Assembly: GCF_019039055.1 (NCBI RefSeq)
Contig: NZ_JAHOPB010000001.1
Coordinates: 1,798,001-1,862,000 of the forward strand
From: Reyranella humidisoli
GTDB lineage: Bacteria; Pseudomonadota; Alphaproteobacteria; Reyranellales; Reyranellaceae
Reading direction: 5' to 3'
DNA: 64,000 nt
In this document: positions 43,835 through 53,371 of the stretch, piece by piece
How the letters are laid out: every line of letters begins with the position of its first letter
Position numbering within the stretch: the first letter of the stretch is position 1
Translations under genes and position numbers: made by a program
Notes under the pieces: generated by a model
Database searches by the model: none
What the model was told of the DNA's origin: nothing
What the model saw: only the letters and a program-made list of their open reading frames with translations

Positions 43835-46333
43835 TCAACTGCCCGAGGAGCCCACGGCCTGCGCCGCCGGCACGTGGGAGAAATAGGCGCGCGTAATGGC
43901 CTCGGACAGCCGGTCGAGGTGCTCCTCGGTGTCGGAGGTGACGTCGCGCAGCATGGCGAGCGCCAGTCCTTCGTGGCGCCACGCCTGCTCGTCGCCCCCG
44001 AACTGCCGCACGACCGCTTCGAGGTCGATCTCCAGTGATTCCGGCGGCGCGGCGACGGTGACGCCCGAGGCGCGCGCCAGATAGTCGAGATGGCCCTTGA
44101 TGGCGCGAAGCTGGAACACCAGCCCGCGTGGGTTGGCATCGTCGAGGATCACGAGGTCGAGAACGGGCGCGGGCTGGAGCTGGCCGAGATAGCGCGTCCG
44201 ATAGGTGATCGTGCTGTCGCACAGTTCGAGCGCGAGACGCATGGAGGCGTCCCAGTCGATCGGCGAGAGGGTGAAGGGGCCAAGTGCGGAGGTGAGGACA
44301 TGCAGCGCCCGTTCGAGCCGTCGGCCGAGATCGAGGAAGCGCCATCCTGTGCCGCGCGTCATGTTCTCCTGCGCGAGACCCGACAGCGTGGCGACGAACC
44401 GCACGATCTCGTCGAGCGCGGCAAGCAGGGGATCGAGGTTGCCGCGTGCTGCCAGCAGGCGCTTGCGGACCTCGATCATCTCGGGCCCGGCGGCGACCGT
44501 CATGTCGACCGAGAACCGGTCCCGCATGGTGGCGGTCAGGCGCTGGATGCCGTCGAGCACGGTGGCGAGGCCGCGATCGTCGGTGGCCACAGCCGCCAGC
44601 CCCTGCTGGAACAGCGCACTTTCAGGCGGGGCGAGGGCGGATGAGTGATCCATCAGATTGCTCTGGTCGAGCAGACGGCCGAGCAGCCTGAGTTCGACCG
44701 CGTCGCGTGGGCCGACGGCGCCTTGCGCCACCCGCGCCGCAGTCGTGCGCAACATGCGCGCATCGTTGTCGAGCCGCTCGATGTAGCGGCCGAGCCAGAA
44801 GAGATTGTCGGCGACTCGGCTCTGCAGGTCCGCACTGCTGCGCTCGACGGCGAGCTGATGGAAGCGTCTCGTCGGCGGAAGCTGGACGTCGGCAGCATCC
44901 TCGGCAAGGACCCAGACGTCCTTCAGCGTGCCATGCAGGCGGGACAGGGAGCGCAACGCCGTGTCGCCATCGGGCTCCCGCGCCAGGCCGCCCGGCAGCA
45001 CATGATAGGTATCGTGATCGGCCACCACGAAGGCGCGCAGCACCACGGCCGACGGCACGAGAGACTCGCCGTCCCATCTGGGAGTGAGCGAAGGCGTCAT
45101 GGGGTATTGCGCGACGAACTGGCCGGGCTGGGCGCGGATGCGCTCGACCAGCGCCTTGCGCTCCGCGGCCTCCAGCATGCCCACGACGATGGGCTCGCGA
45201 TCCTGGCCGAGGCAGGGGCGCACGATCATGAGATCGAGATTGGCCAGCGCGAAGCTCAGGGCTGTCGGCTCGCCCAGCCACCAGACATCGAGCGACGGTA
45301 GTTCCAGCTTCTCGCCCAGCAGCCGTTCGCCCAGCCGCTCCAGGAACGGCATCATGGCGGGCGTCTCGACCACGCCCGAGCCCAGCGCATTGGCGAGCGC
45401 GATCTTGCCGCTGCGCGTGGCTTCCACCAGGCCGGTGACGCCCAGTGCCGAATCGGCACGCAGTTCCAGCGGATCGGCGAAGGCGCTGTCGAGGCGGCGC
45501 AGCAGCACGTGGACGGGGCGCAGGCCGGCCAGCGTCTTGATCGAGACCTGACCGTCGCGCGCGACGATATCGCCGCCCTCGACCAGAGGGACGCCCAGGA
45601 CGCGCGAGAGATAGACGTGTTCGAAGTAGGTCGCCGACAGGGATCCCGGCGTCAGCACCGCCATGTTGGGCTGCGTCACGGCGGCCGGTGCGAGCGAACG
45701 CAGAGATTCGTGCCAGCGGTCGACGAAGGGCCGCAGATGGCGGACCGGGATGGAGCGAAAGGCTTCCGGCAGGCTGCGCGCCAGCACGCGACGCATTTCG
45801 AGCGCGTAGCCCGCACCTGCGGGAAGCTCGGTGTGATCGGCGAGCACGTGCCAGCGCCCGTCGCCCAGGCGCACGAGATCGACCGCGTAGTGGCCGAGAT
45901 GCTGTTGCGGCGCCACGCCGTCGGTGACCCGTGCCGGACGATGGAAGTGCCGGTTGGCATGTACCAGCATCGGCGGCAGCAGATGCTCCTTCAGCAGCGT
46001 TTGGGGCCCGTAGATGTCGGCCAGCACCTTGTCGAGCAGCCGCGCGCGCTGGATCAGGCCGGATTCGATCTGCGCCCATTCGTCAGGCGCGATGACCAGC
46101 GGCAGGGGGTCGAACGTCCAGCGCGCCGCGCCGCGATCGTCCAGCAGGTTGACCGTGGCGCCGGACTCTTCGAGCTGGCGGCGCGCGCTCTCGACGCGCT
46201 CGCCCAACCCGCCGGGCAGCGAGCGGATGACGCTCAGAATGCCTTGCCAGTGGTAGCGGATCGACTTCTGGCCGGTGACCAGTTCATCGTATGCGCTTGC
46301 CGGCGAGGAAGAGAGGCCGCGCAACGATTCCAT
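43835..46333 (-). CDS. Fusion of circularly permuted ATP-grasp and alpha-E domains
   Basis: An 832-residue protein. Residues 1-480 or so are the circularly permuted ATP-grasp ligase (segments WTFDPLPLVIAPDEWAQI, LLPPMLVHANRHFHRP, VLTPGSLSATYFEHVYLSR and ANALGSGVVETPAMMPFL). From about residue 510 follows the helical alpha-E domain (SRVADNLFWLGRYIERLDN). In many bacteria these are two genes; here they are fused. The ligase is predicted to join amino acids to a peptide or protein. The gene lies between the DUF2126 gene and the transglutaminase gene, all on one strand. Confidence 0.88.
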   Translation of the reverse strand: MESLRGLSSSPASAYDELVTGQKSIRYHWQGILSVIRSLPGGLGERVESARRQLEESGATVNLLDDRGAARWTFDPLPLVIAPDEWAQIESGLIQRARLLDKVLADIYGPQTLLKEHLLPPMLVHANRHFHRPARVTDGVAPQQHLGHYAVDLVRLGDGRWHVLADHTELPAGAGYALEMRRVLARSLPEAFRSIPVRHLRPFVDRWHESLRSLAPAAVTQPNMAVLTPGSLSATYFEHVYLSRVLGVPLVEGGDIVARDGQVSIKTLAGLRPVHVLLRRLDSAFADPLELRADSALGVTGLVEATRSGKIALANALGSGVVETPAMMPFLERLGERLLGEKLELPSLDVWWLGEPTALSFALANLDLMIVRPCLGQDREPIVVGMLEAAERKALVERIRAQPGQFVAQYPMTPSLTPRWDGESLVPSAVVLRAFVVADHDTYHVLPGGLAREPDGDTALRSLSRLHGTLKDVWVLAEDAADVQLPPTRRFHQLAVERSSADLQSRVADNLFWLGRYIERLDNDARMLRTTAARVAQGAVGPRDAVELRLLGRLLDQSNLMDHSSALAPPESALFQQGLAAVATDDRGLATVLDGIQRLTATMRDRFSVDMTVAAGPEMIEVRKRLLAARGNLDPLLAALDEIVRFVATLSGLAQENMTRGTGWRFLDLGRRLERALHVLTSALGPFTLSPIDWDASMRLALELCDSTITYRTRYLGQLQPAPVLDLVILDDANPRGLVFQLRAIKGHLDYLARASGVTVAAPPESLEIDLEAVVRQFGGDEQAWRHEGLALAMLRDVTSDTEEHLDRLSEAITRAYFSHVPAAQAVGSSGS

Positions 46334-46394
46334 GGGCCCGAAGGAAATGTGAAACGGTTGTTGGACTGCCTGAGAGGCGGGCGGACTATAGGGC

Positions 46395-49300
46395 CTATGC
46401 CCGCCGCAGGTCGAGCGTCAGCGGATGCTCCGGATTGGCGAGGGGCCGCGGTTCCGGCGTCGTTCCGCCGGTATGCCCGATGGCGAAGAAGCGGGCGCGG
46501 CGGCGCGCTTCGGCCTCGTTGGCGTTCACGGGCACGCGGTCGTAGTTGCGCCCCCCCGGATGAGCGACGTGATAGGTGCAGCCGCCGATCGAACGGCCGC
46601 TCCAGGTATCGTGGATGTCGAAGGTGAGCGGCGCGTGCACGCCGATGGTCGGGTGCAGCGAGTTGGCCGCCTGCCAGGCGCGATACCGCACGCCGGCGAC
46701 ATACTCGCCAGCCGTGCCGGTGGCGCGCAATGGCAGCCGCCAGCCGTTGCAGGCGATGACGTGCCGCTGGTCGTTGAGGCCGGCGACCTTGACCTGCAGG
46801 CGCTCGACCGTCGAATCGACGTAGCGCACCGTGCCGCCGCCGCCGGGCTCCTCGCCCAGGACATGCCAGGGTTCCAGCGCATGCCGCAGCTCGAGTTCGA
46901 GACCGCGCTGCGCCACTTCGCCCAGCCGCGGGAAGCGGAACTCGAAATGCGGCGCGAACCATTCCGGGGCGAAGGCGTAACCTGCCTCGCCGAGATCGGA
47001 CAGCACGTCGTTGAAATCCTGCCAAACGAAATGCGGCAGCATGAAATCGTCGTGCAGGCGCGTGCCCCAGCGGCTGAGCGGCCGCTCGTAGGGGCGGTCC
47101 CAGAATTTGGCGACCAGGCCACGCAGCAGCGCCTGTTGCGCAACGCTCATGCGCCAGTGCGGTGGCATCTCGAAGGCGCGCAACTCCAGCAGCCCGCGGC
47201 GGCCGGCCGCCGCATCGGGCGTGAACAGTTTGTCGATGCAGAACTCGGTGCGGTGCGCGTTGCCGGTCGCGTCGACCAGCAGGTTGCGGAACACGCGGTC
47301 GACCAGCCACGGCGGAGTCTGGCGGCCTGGCGCGATCTGCTTGAAGGCGATCTCCAATTCGTGCAGCGCATCGTTGCGCGCTTCGTCGACGCGCGGATGC
47401 TGGCTGGTCGGGCCGATGAACAGGCCCGAGAAGAGATATGACAGCGACGGATGGTTCAGCCAGTAGCCCAGCAGGCTCTTCAGCAGGTCGGGTCGACGCA
47501 GCATCGGCGAGTCGGCGGCCGAAGGACCGCCCAGCACGAAGTGGTTGCCGCCGCCGGTGCCGGTGTGGCGACCGTCGATCATGAACTTCTGCGCACCCAG
47601 TCGCGTCGTGCGCGCTTCCTCGTAGACGATCTCCGTGCGCTCCACGAGCTCGGTCCAGTTGGCCGAGGGATGGATGTTGACTTCGATCACGCCTGGATCG
47701 GGCGTAACGCTGAAATTGAGAACCCGTGAATCGTTGGGCGGCGTATAGCCTTCGAGGAAGATCGGCTGGCCGAGTTCCTCGGCCGTGTCCTCGAGTGCCG
47801 TCACGAGGTCGAGATAGTCCTCCATCCGCTCGGTCGGTGGCATGAAGACGTGGAGATGGCCGTCGCGCGGCTCGAAGGCCATCGCGGTGCGCACGACCCC
47901 GGCAGCCGAGGAGCCTATGGCCGGGCCTTGTCCCTTGTCCGGTGCCAGCGCCCGTCGCCATGCCTCACGACGGGCCTCGGCATCGCCGGGCTCTTCGGCG
48001 ACGAGGCCCGGCTCCTGTCGGCGCAGGACCGGCGCGCGCCGGAAGGCATCGAGCGGCGGCAGGTCGGGATGCGGCGCCATCGGATCGGGCTGGACGATGA
48101 TGTCGGTATCGCCGGGTGTCGCCCACGGCAGGGAATCGAGCGGCAGGCGGTAGCCGATCGCGGAGTCGCCGGGGATCAGGTAGCACTTCTCCGAGCGCAG
48201 AAACCACGGTCCACTCTTCCAGCGTGGCGCATGGCCGTGTCCGTTGCCGCGCCCGTTGGCATCGCGGATGACCGGCAGCACATAGCCGACCGAGCTTTCG
48301 AGGCCCTTCTCGAAAACCCGTGCGAGGCGCTCGCGCTCCAGCGGATCCTTCACCTTGGCTTCGTCGACCAGGACGTTGCTGGGCAGGCGCCGCTCGCGCC
48401 AGAGATAGTACCAGGTGTCCTCGTAGGCGGGGAAAAGGTAGTCCGGATCGAGCTGCAGGCGTTGCGCGAAAGCGAGCGCAAACCGGTGCGCGGCCTCGAC
48501 GGTGGCGCCGGCCGGCTTGGACTCCTGCGCGTAGAGCTGGGGGTTGCGCCAGATCGGCTCGCCGTCCTTGCGCCAGTAGCAGCCCAGCGCCCAGCGCGGC
48601 AGTTGCTCGCCGGGATACCACTTGCCCTGGCCGAAATGCAGCAGCGGTCCGGTCGCGAAGCGCTGGGCGAGCTTGCGGAACAGGACGCCCGCCAGCCGCC
48701 GCTTTTCAGGGCCGAGCGCCAGCGTGTTCCATTCCGGCCCGTCCATGTCGTCGACCGAGACGAAGGTCGGCTCGCCGCCCATGGTAAGGCGCACGTCGTG
48801 GCGGCCGATGTCGCGCTCGATCGCCTCGCCGACCTTGAGCAGGGTGGCCCACTGTTCCTCGGTGTAGGGCTTGGTGGTGCGCGGCGTCTCGCGCACCCGC
48901 GTCACCGTCATCGCGTGCTCGAACTCGACCTCGGCCTTCTCGATCGCGCCCTCGACCGGCGCTGCGCTCGACGGCTCGGGCGTGCAGGCGAGGGGGATGT
49001 GTCCTTCCCCGGTGAGCAGGCCGGAGGTCGGGTCGAGCCCGATCCAGCCGGCGCCCGGCAGGTAGACTTCGCACCAGGCATGGAGGTCGGTGAAATCTTG
49101 TGTGGGGCCCTCGGGCCCTTCGAGTGGCTTCTCGTCGGCGACCAGCTGGATCAGGTAGCCCGAGGCGAAGCGCGCGGCGAAGCCCAGGTGGCGCAGGATC
49201 ATGACCAGCAGCCAGCCGGTGTCGCGGCACGAGCCCTTGGCGCGGGCGAGTGTCTCCTCGCAGCTCTGCACGCCCGGTTCCAGGCGAACGATGTAGCCGA

Positions 49301-49766
49301 TCTCCTGCTGCAGCCGGGCATTCAAGCCGACGACGAAGTCGATGGTGCGCTGTTCTTTGCGGTCGACCTTGGCGAGCCAGGCCGAAAGTCTCGGTCCCAG
49401 CGGTTCCAGCTTGCGGAACGGGGCGATCTCCTCGGCCAGCGAGGCGTCATAGGCAAAGGGCCAGGTCTCGGCCGAGGGCTCCAGGAAGAAGTCGAACGGG
49501 TTGATGACCGACATGTCGGCCACCAGGTCGACCGTGACCTCGAACCGGTCGGTCTTCTCTGGAAACACCAGCCGGGCGAGGTGATTGCCTTGCGGATCCT
49601 GCTGCCAGTTGATGAAATGCTGGGCTGGCGTGATCTTCAGCGAATAGGAAAGGACGGGCGTCCGGCTGTGCGGCGCCGGCCGCAGACGCACGATCTGGGG
49701 GCCCAGTTCGATGGGACGGTCGTACCGGTAGGTCGTCCTATGATGCAGCGCGACGTGGATGCTCAT
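46395..49766 (-). CDS. Transglutaminase plus DUF2126 (amidoligase-like) giant protein
   Basis: A 1123-residue protein. Residues 1-300: transglutaminase-like domain with Cys in KGSCRDTGWLLVMILRHLG, His in DLHAWCEVYLPG and Asp in WIGLDPTSGL. Residues from about 310 to the end: DUF2126, proposed to have the glutamine-synthetase-like amidoligase fold (segments GGEPTFVSVDDMDGPEWN, LEGYTPPNDSRVLNFSVTPDPG (near 688-709), GRHTGTGGGNHFVLGG). It therefore unites a bond-breaking and a bond-forming domain. First gene of the three-gene set. Cytoplasmic: no signal peptide. Confidence 0.88.
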   Translation of the reverse strand: MSIHVALHHRTTYRYDRPIELGPQIVRLRPAPHSRTPVLSYSLKITPAQHFINWQQDPQGNHLARLVFPEKTDRFEVTVDLVADMSVINPFDFFLEPSAETWPFAYDASLAEEIAPFRKLEPLGPRLSAWLAKVDRKEQRTIDFVVGLNARLQQEIGYIVRLEPGVQSCEETLARAKGSCRDTGWLLVMILRHLGFAARFASGYLIQLVADEKPLEGPEGPTQDFTDLHAWCEVYLPGAGWIGLDPTSGLLTGEGHIPLACTPEPSSAAPVEGAIEKAEVEFEHAMTVTRVRETPRTTKPYTEEQWATLLKVGEAIERDIGRHDVRLTMGGEPTFVSVDDMDGPEWNTLALGPEKRRLAGVLFRKLAQRFATGPLLHFGQGKWYPGEQLPRWALGCYWRKDGEPIWRNPQLYAQESKPAGATVEAAHRFALAFAQRLQLDPDYLFPAYEDTWYYLWRERRLPSNVLVDEAKVKDPLERERLARVFEKGLESSVGYVLPVIRDANGRGNGHGHAPRWKSGPWFLRSEKCYLIPGDSAIGYRLPLDSLPWATPGDTDIIVQPDPMAPHPDLPPLDAFRRAPVLRRQEPGLVAEEPGDAEARREAWRRALAPDKGQGPAIGSSAAGVVRTAMAFEPRDGHLHVFMPPTERMEDYLDLVTALEDTAEELGQPIFLEGYTPPNDSRVLNFSVTPDPGVIEVNIHPSANWTELVERTEIVYEEARTTRLGAQKFMIDGRHTGTGGGNHFVLGGPSAADSPMLRRPDLLKSLLGYWLNHPSLSYLFSGLFIGPTSQHPRVDEARNDALHELEIAFKQIAPGRQTPPWLVDRVFRNLLVDATGNAHRTEFCIDKLFTPDAAAGRRGLLELRAFEMPPHWRMSVAQQALLRGLVAKFWDRPYERPLSRWGTRLHDDFMLPHFVWQDFNDVLSDLGEAGYAFAPEWFAPHFEFRFPRLGEVAQRGLELELRHALEPWHVLGEEPGGGGTVRYVDSTVERLQVKVAGLNDQRHVIACNGWRLPLRATGTAGEYVAGVRYRAWQAANSLHPTIGVHAPLTFDIHDTWSGRSIGGCTYHVAHPGGRNYDRVPVNANEAEARRRARFFAIGHTGGTTPEPRPLANPEHPLTLDLRRA

Positions 49767-49880
49767 GACGGCCTGCTGTTTCGCTCCGAGACAGACTAAG
49801 CAAGTGACATGCCACTAAGCAAGGAAGTGGCGCTATGCTCCGGGCACGATCTTTTCCGGCATGGCTTGGCGGGGGTGTTC

Positions 49881-50624
49881 ATGACCAGCTATTTCGATCT
49901 CACCGGCAAGGTGGCCCTGATCACCGGCGGCAGCCGGGGGCTGGGTTACCAGATGGCGAAGGCCTTCGCCGCACATGGCGCCGATCTCTTCATCACCAGC
50001 CGCAAGCTCGAGACCTGCGACAAGGTCGCCGCCGAGATCCGCGCGATGGGCCGCAAGGCCGCGACCCATGCCTGCAACGTCGCCAACTGGCAGGAGCTCG
50101 ACGGTCTGGTCGACGCCGCCTACGCCGCCTTCGGCAAGGTCGACATCCTGGTGAACAATGCCGGCTCCTCGCCGCTCGCACCCTCGTCGCTCGAAACGTC
50201 CGAACAGCTCTTCGACCGTATCGTGGCGCTGAATTTCAAGGCGCCGTTCCGGCTGATGTCGCTGGTCGGCAGCCGCATGGCGGCGGGCGAGGGCGGTTCG
50301 ATCATCAACGTCTCCAGCGCCGGCGCGCTCCGCCCGCGGCCGCAGATCGCCCCCTATGCCGGCGCCAAGTCGGCGCTCAATGCGCTCACCGAGGCTTTCG
50401 CCTTCGAATACGCGCCCAAGGTGCGGGTGAACACCATCTCGCCCGGCCGCTTCCTCACCGATGTCTCCAAGGCGTGGCCGGAAGAGCACAAGGCCAATCC
50501 GACGGCGGCGCTGAAGCGCAGCGGCCAGCCGGAAGAAATCGTGACCGCCGCGCTGTACCTTGCGTCGGGCCGGTCGAGCTTCACCACCGGATCGCTGGTC
50601 CGGGTCGACGGAGGAATAGCCTGA
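49881..50624 (+). CDS. Short-chain dehydrogenase/reductase (SDR)
   Basis: A 247-residue NAD(P)-dependent oxidoreductase. GKVALITGGSRGLGYQMAKA is the cofactor site; NVSSAGAL gives Ser, and YAGAKSALNAL gives the Tyr and Lys of the triad; NNAGSSPL is the NNAG motif. ATG at 49881 is chosen because the protein then begins at the normal SDR position and GGGGG lies upstream. It overlaps the alcohol dehydrogenase gene (TGATG), so both enzymes probably act on one substrate. Confidence 0.9.
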   Translation: MTSYFDLTGKVALITGGSRGLGYQMAKAFAAHGADLFITSRKLETCDKVAAEIRAMGRKAATHACNVANWQELDGLVDAAYAAFGKVDILVNNAGSSPLAPSSLETSEQLFDRIVALNFKAPFRLMSLVGSRMAAGEGGSIINVSSAGALRPRPQIAPYAGAKSALNALTEAFAFEYAPKVRVNTISPGRFLTDVSKAWPEEHKANPTAALKRSGQPEEIVTAALYLASGRSSFTTGSLVRVDGGIA

Positions 50625-51754
50625 TGAAGATGAAAGCCGGCGTTCTCACCACCTGCGGTGCGCCCCGCCCCTTCGCGAAGTCCAAGCCCATCCACGTGGT
50701 CGAGGTCGATCTCGATCCGCCGGGCGAGGGCGAAGTCCTGGTCAAGGTGGGCGGCGGTGGCCTCTGCCACTCCGACCTGTCGCTGATCAACGGCGACCGG
50801 CCGCGCCCGGTGCCGATCGTGCTGGGCCACGAAGGCTCCGGCGAGATCGTCGAGGTGGGCGCAGGCGTGCACGACGTGAAGGTCGGCGACCATGTCTGCT
50901 TCACCTTCAACGTGAGCTGCGGCCGCTGCCGGCGCTGCCTCGAAGGCCGTCCCTACATCTGCGAGCGCTCGATAAGCCCGCGTGCCGCGGGCCAGCTCCT
51001 CTCCGGCCATCACCGCCTGCACATGGACGGCAAGCCGGTGAACCATCACTCGGGCGTCTCCTGCTACGCCGAATATGCCGTTGTCGACCGCGGCTCGATT
51101 GTGGTGATCGACCGCAGTTTGCCGCTTGATGTCGCGGCTTTGTTCGGCTGCGCTGTGGTCACGGGCGTCGGTGCTGTGGTGAATACCGCGCAGATCCAAC
51201 CCGGCAGCAGCGTTGCGGTCGTGGGCCTGGGTGGCGTCGGACTGTCCGGACTGATGGGCGCGGTGCTGGCCGGTGCCGGCAACATCATCGCCATCGACCT
51301 TTCCGACGAGAAGCTCGGTCTCGCCCGTCAGCTCGGCGCTACTCATACGGTCAACGCCAAGGATGCCGACCACATCACGCAGGTGCGCGATCTTACCAAT
51401 GGTGGCGTCGACTATGCCTTCGATTTCGCCGGCACCATCAAGGCGATGGAGACGGCCTACCTCTCGACGCGCTGGGGCGGCACGACGATCACGGCCGGCC
51501 TGTCGCCGATCAGCGCCGACTTCGCGTTCAAGCAAAGCGGTCTGGTCAGCGAGGAGAAGACCATCAAGGGCTCCTACATGGGAAGCTGCGTGCCGGTACG
51601 CGACATCCCGCGCTTCATCGCGCTCTACCAGCAGGGCAAGCTGCCGGTCGACCGCATGGTCAGCCAGCGCGTCGGCTTCGACGAGCTGAACGTAGGCTTC
51701 GACCGCCTGCAGGACGTCGCCACCGTGCGCCAGGTGCTGGTGCCGCACGGCTGA
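50624..51754 (+). CDS. Zinc-dependent alcohol dehydrogenase (MDR family)
   Basis: A 376-residue medium-chain dehydrogenase. Catalytic zinc ligands: GLCHSDLS (Cys, then the His after it), GHEGSGEIVEVG, and a third Cys in LFGCAVVTGVGAV. The structural zinc loop is CGRCRRCLEGRPYIC with four Cys. The NAD site is VVGLGGVGLSGLMGAV. The sequence resembles class III/AdhC-type dehydrogenases that oxidise long or aromatic alcohols. Coupled to the SDR gene upstream; the GNAT gene follows after 26 bases. Confidence 0.92.
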   Translation: MKMKAGVLTTCGAPRPFAKSKPIHVVEVDLDPPGEGEVLVKVGGGGLCHSDLSLINGDRPRPVPIVLGHEGSGEIVEVGAGVHDVKVGDHVCFTFNVSCGRCRRCLEGRPYICERSISPRAAGQLLSGHHRLHMDGKPVNHHSGVSCYAEYAVVDRGSIVVIDRSLPLDVAALFGCAVVTGVGAVVNTAQIQPGSSVAVVGLGGVGLSGLMGAVLAGAGNIIAIDLSDEKLGLARQLGATHTVNAKDADHITQVRDLTNGGVDYAFDFAGTIKAMETAYLSTRWGGTTITAGLSPISADFAFKQSGLVSEEKTIKGSYMGSCVPVRDIPRFIALYQQGKLPVDRMVSQRVGFDELNVGFDRLQDVATVRQVLVPHG

Positions 51755-51780
51755 CCTGTACGTCGGGAGCTTCGAGTTCG

Positions 51781-52242
51781 ATGTCGCTGACCATCGCCGT
51801 CGAAACGCCTTTGCAGGACGACGTCCGCGCGCTGATCGCGGAGCTGAATGCCGTGCTGCTCGAACTGACGCCGCCCGAGCATTGCCATCACCTGACCGTC
51901 GAGCAGATGGGTGGGGCCGACACCACCGTCTTCATCGCCCGCGATGGCGGCACGGCCGTCGCCTGCGGGGCGCTGAAGCGGCATGCCGGCGGGGTCGGCG
52001 AGGTGAAGCGCATGTACACGCGGCCGAGCCATCGCGGGCGCAAGATCGGCGAGCAGATCGTGGCGCGCATCGAGGCGACGGCGCGATCGGAAGGGTTGAA
52101 GCGGCTGGTGCTGGAGACCGGCGATCGTCATCACGCCGCCTGGAAGGTCTACGAGAATGCGGGCTTCGCGCGTTGCGGGCCGGTGCTCGACTATGCCGAC
52201 GTGAAGTGGTCCGTTTTCTACGACAAGCCGCTCGCGGGCTGA
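51781..52242 (+). CDS. GNAT family N-acetyltransferase
   Basis: A 153-residue single-domain acetyltransferase. The acetyl-CoA loop is VKRMYTRPSHRGRKIGEQIV with the R-x-x-G-x-G-like pattern, and the C-terminal strand ends YENAGFARCGPVLDYAD. The MGGADTTVFIARDG strand is the substrate side. Substrate unknown. It may be transcribed with the two dehydrogenases. Followed by a convergent hairpin cluster. Confidence 0.87.
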   Translation: MSLTIAVETPLQDDVRALIAELNAVLLELTPPEHCHHLTVEQMGGADTTVFIARDGGTAVACGALKRHAGGVGEVKRMYTRPSHRGRKIGEQIVARIEATARSEGLKRLVLETGDRHHAAWKVYENAGFARCGPVLDYADVKWSVFYDKPLAG

Positions 52243-52258
52243 GAGAGCGTGATCAAGC

Positions 52259-52379
52259 TCTTCCCCCTTCAGAGGGGGAAGTGCCCCGTCATACGGGGCG
52301 ATGGGGTCATGAGCGTCGCGAAGTCCATGACCCCTCCGTCGGCATAAGACGCCGCCACCTCCCCATTTGAACGGGGAGG
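52259..52379. repeat. Cluster of four hairpins at a convergent junction
   Basis: Four perfect or near-perfect stems in about 120 bases: CTTCCCCCT/AGGGGGAAG (52260-52268, 52273-52281), GCCCCG/CGGGGC (52283-52288, 52294-52299), GGGGTCATG/CATGACCCC (52303-52311, 52326-52334) and CCTCCCC/GGGGAGG (52358-52364, 52373-52379). The third resembles REP units. Between the GNAT gene (+) and hslO (-). Confidence 0.75.
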
Positions 52380-52405
52380 AAAAGGCTTCTGCGTCACCGG
52401 AAGTT

Positions 52406-53371
52406 CTAGGTGGCGGGATCGTAGACCTTGTCGAGATCGGCGTCGTCGTAGGCATACTCGGTCGAGCAGAACTCGCACTTCACCGCGACGCGGCCGGTCT
52501 TGTCGCGCAGGTCGTCCAGCTCCTCGCGGCGGATCGAGCGGAGCACGCGGTCGATGCGCTCGCGGCTGCAGCGGCAGCGCGCGGCGAAGCTCCGGCGCTC
52601 GAAGACGCGCGGTTGTTCCTGGTGGAACAGGCGATGCAGGAGCGTCGTGCCGGGCAGCGCCGGATCGAGCATTTCCTTCTCGGTGGCCGAGGCCATCAGG
52701 ATCACGGCCTTGCGCCAGTCGTCCTCGCGCTGCTCGGCGTCGACGTCGAGGCGGCCGGCGTCGAACTCCGGCATCTGCTGCACCATCAACGCCGAGGCAT
52801 GCCAGTGGCGGCCGTCGGCGCCATCGCTGCGACGGGAGGTGATCTTGATGCCGGTCGGGAGCTGCTCGGACTGGCGGAAATAGGTGTGGGCACAGTCGGC
52901 CAGCGTCGCGCCTTCGAGCGGCACGACGCCCTGGTAGCGTTCGGTGTACTGGCCCTGGTCGACGGTGAAGGTGAGGCGGCCCTGGCCGAAGAGCTTCGGC
53001 ACGTAGCCGTCCGGTGCGTCCTCGTTGCCGCTGCCGAGCGCGATGGCGAGCTTCCAGGAATCGAACTGCGCGTAGCCCCGTAGCGCACCGTCGCTGGTAA
53101 GGTCGGTGACGAGCAGCTTGATCGGCCCGTCGCCGCTGATCTGCAGGGTGAAGATGCCGTCGTACTTCAGCGATGTGGCGAGCATGGCGCACAGCACCAT
53201 CGATTCGGCCAGCGGTCGCGCCACGGCCAGCGGGTAGCCATGACGCTCGATTACCTCGTCGAGGGCGGGTCCCAGCCGCACCAGCCGGCCGCGCACGCCG
53301 AGCGCGTCCAGCTGGAAAGGAAGGACGCGGTCCCAGTCATCGGAAGGAAGTCCTCCCGACGTGGAACTCAC
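52406..53371 (-). CDS. hslO: Hsp33 redox-regulated chaperone HslO
   Basis: A 321-residue chaperone that becomes active on oxidation. Its C-terminal zinc switch is CRC (in [13 protein letters not shown]) and CEFC ([10 protein letters not shown]), the expected CxC and CxxC pair. The GTG at 53371 overlaps the argF stop (GTGA), giving coupled translation; a GTG at 53380 would add three residues. The argD-argF-hslO order is common in alphaproteobacteria. Functions in oxidative stress in the cytoplasm. Confidence 0.93.
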   Translation of the reverse strand: MSSTSGGLPSDDWDRVLPFQLDALGVRGRLVRLGPALDEVIERHGYPLAVARPLAESMVLCAMLATSLKYDGIFTLQISGDGPIKLLVTDLTSDGALRGYAQFDSWKLAIALGSGNEDAPDGYVPKLFGQGRLTFTVDQGQYTERYQGVVPLEGATLADCAHTYFRQSEQLPTGIKITSRRSDGADGRHWHASALMVQQMPEFDAGRLDVDAEQREDDWRKAVILMASATEKEMLDPALPGTTLLHRLFHQEQPRVFERRSFAARCRCSRERIDRVLRSIRREELDDLRDKTGRVAVKCEFCSTEYAYDDADLDKVYDPAT

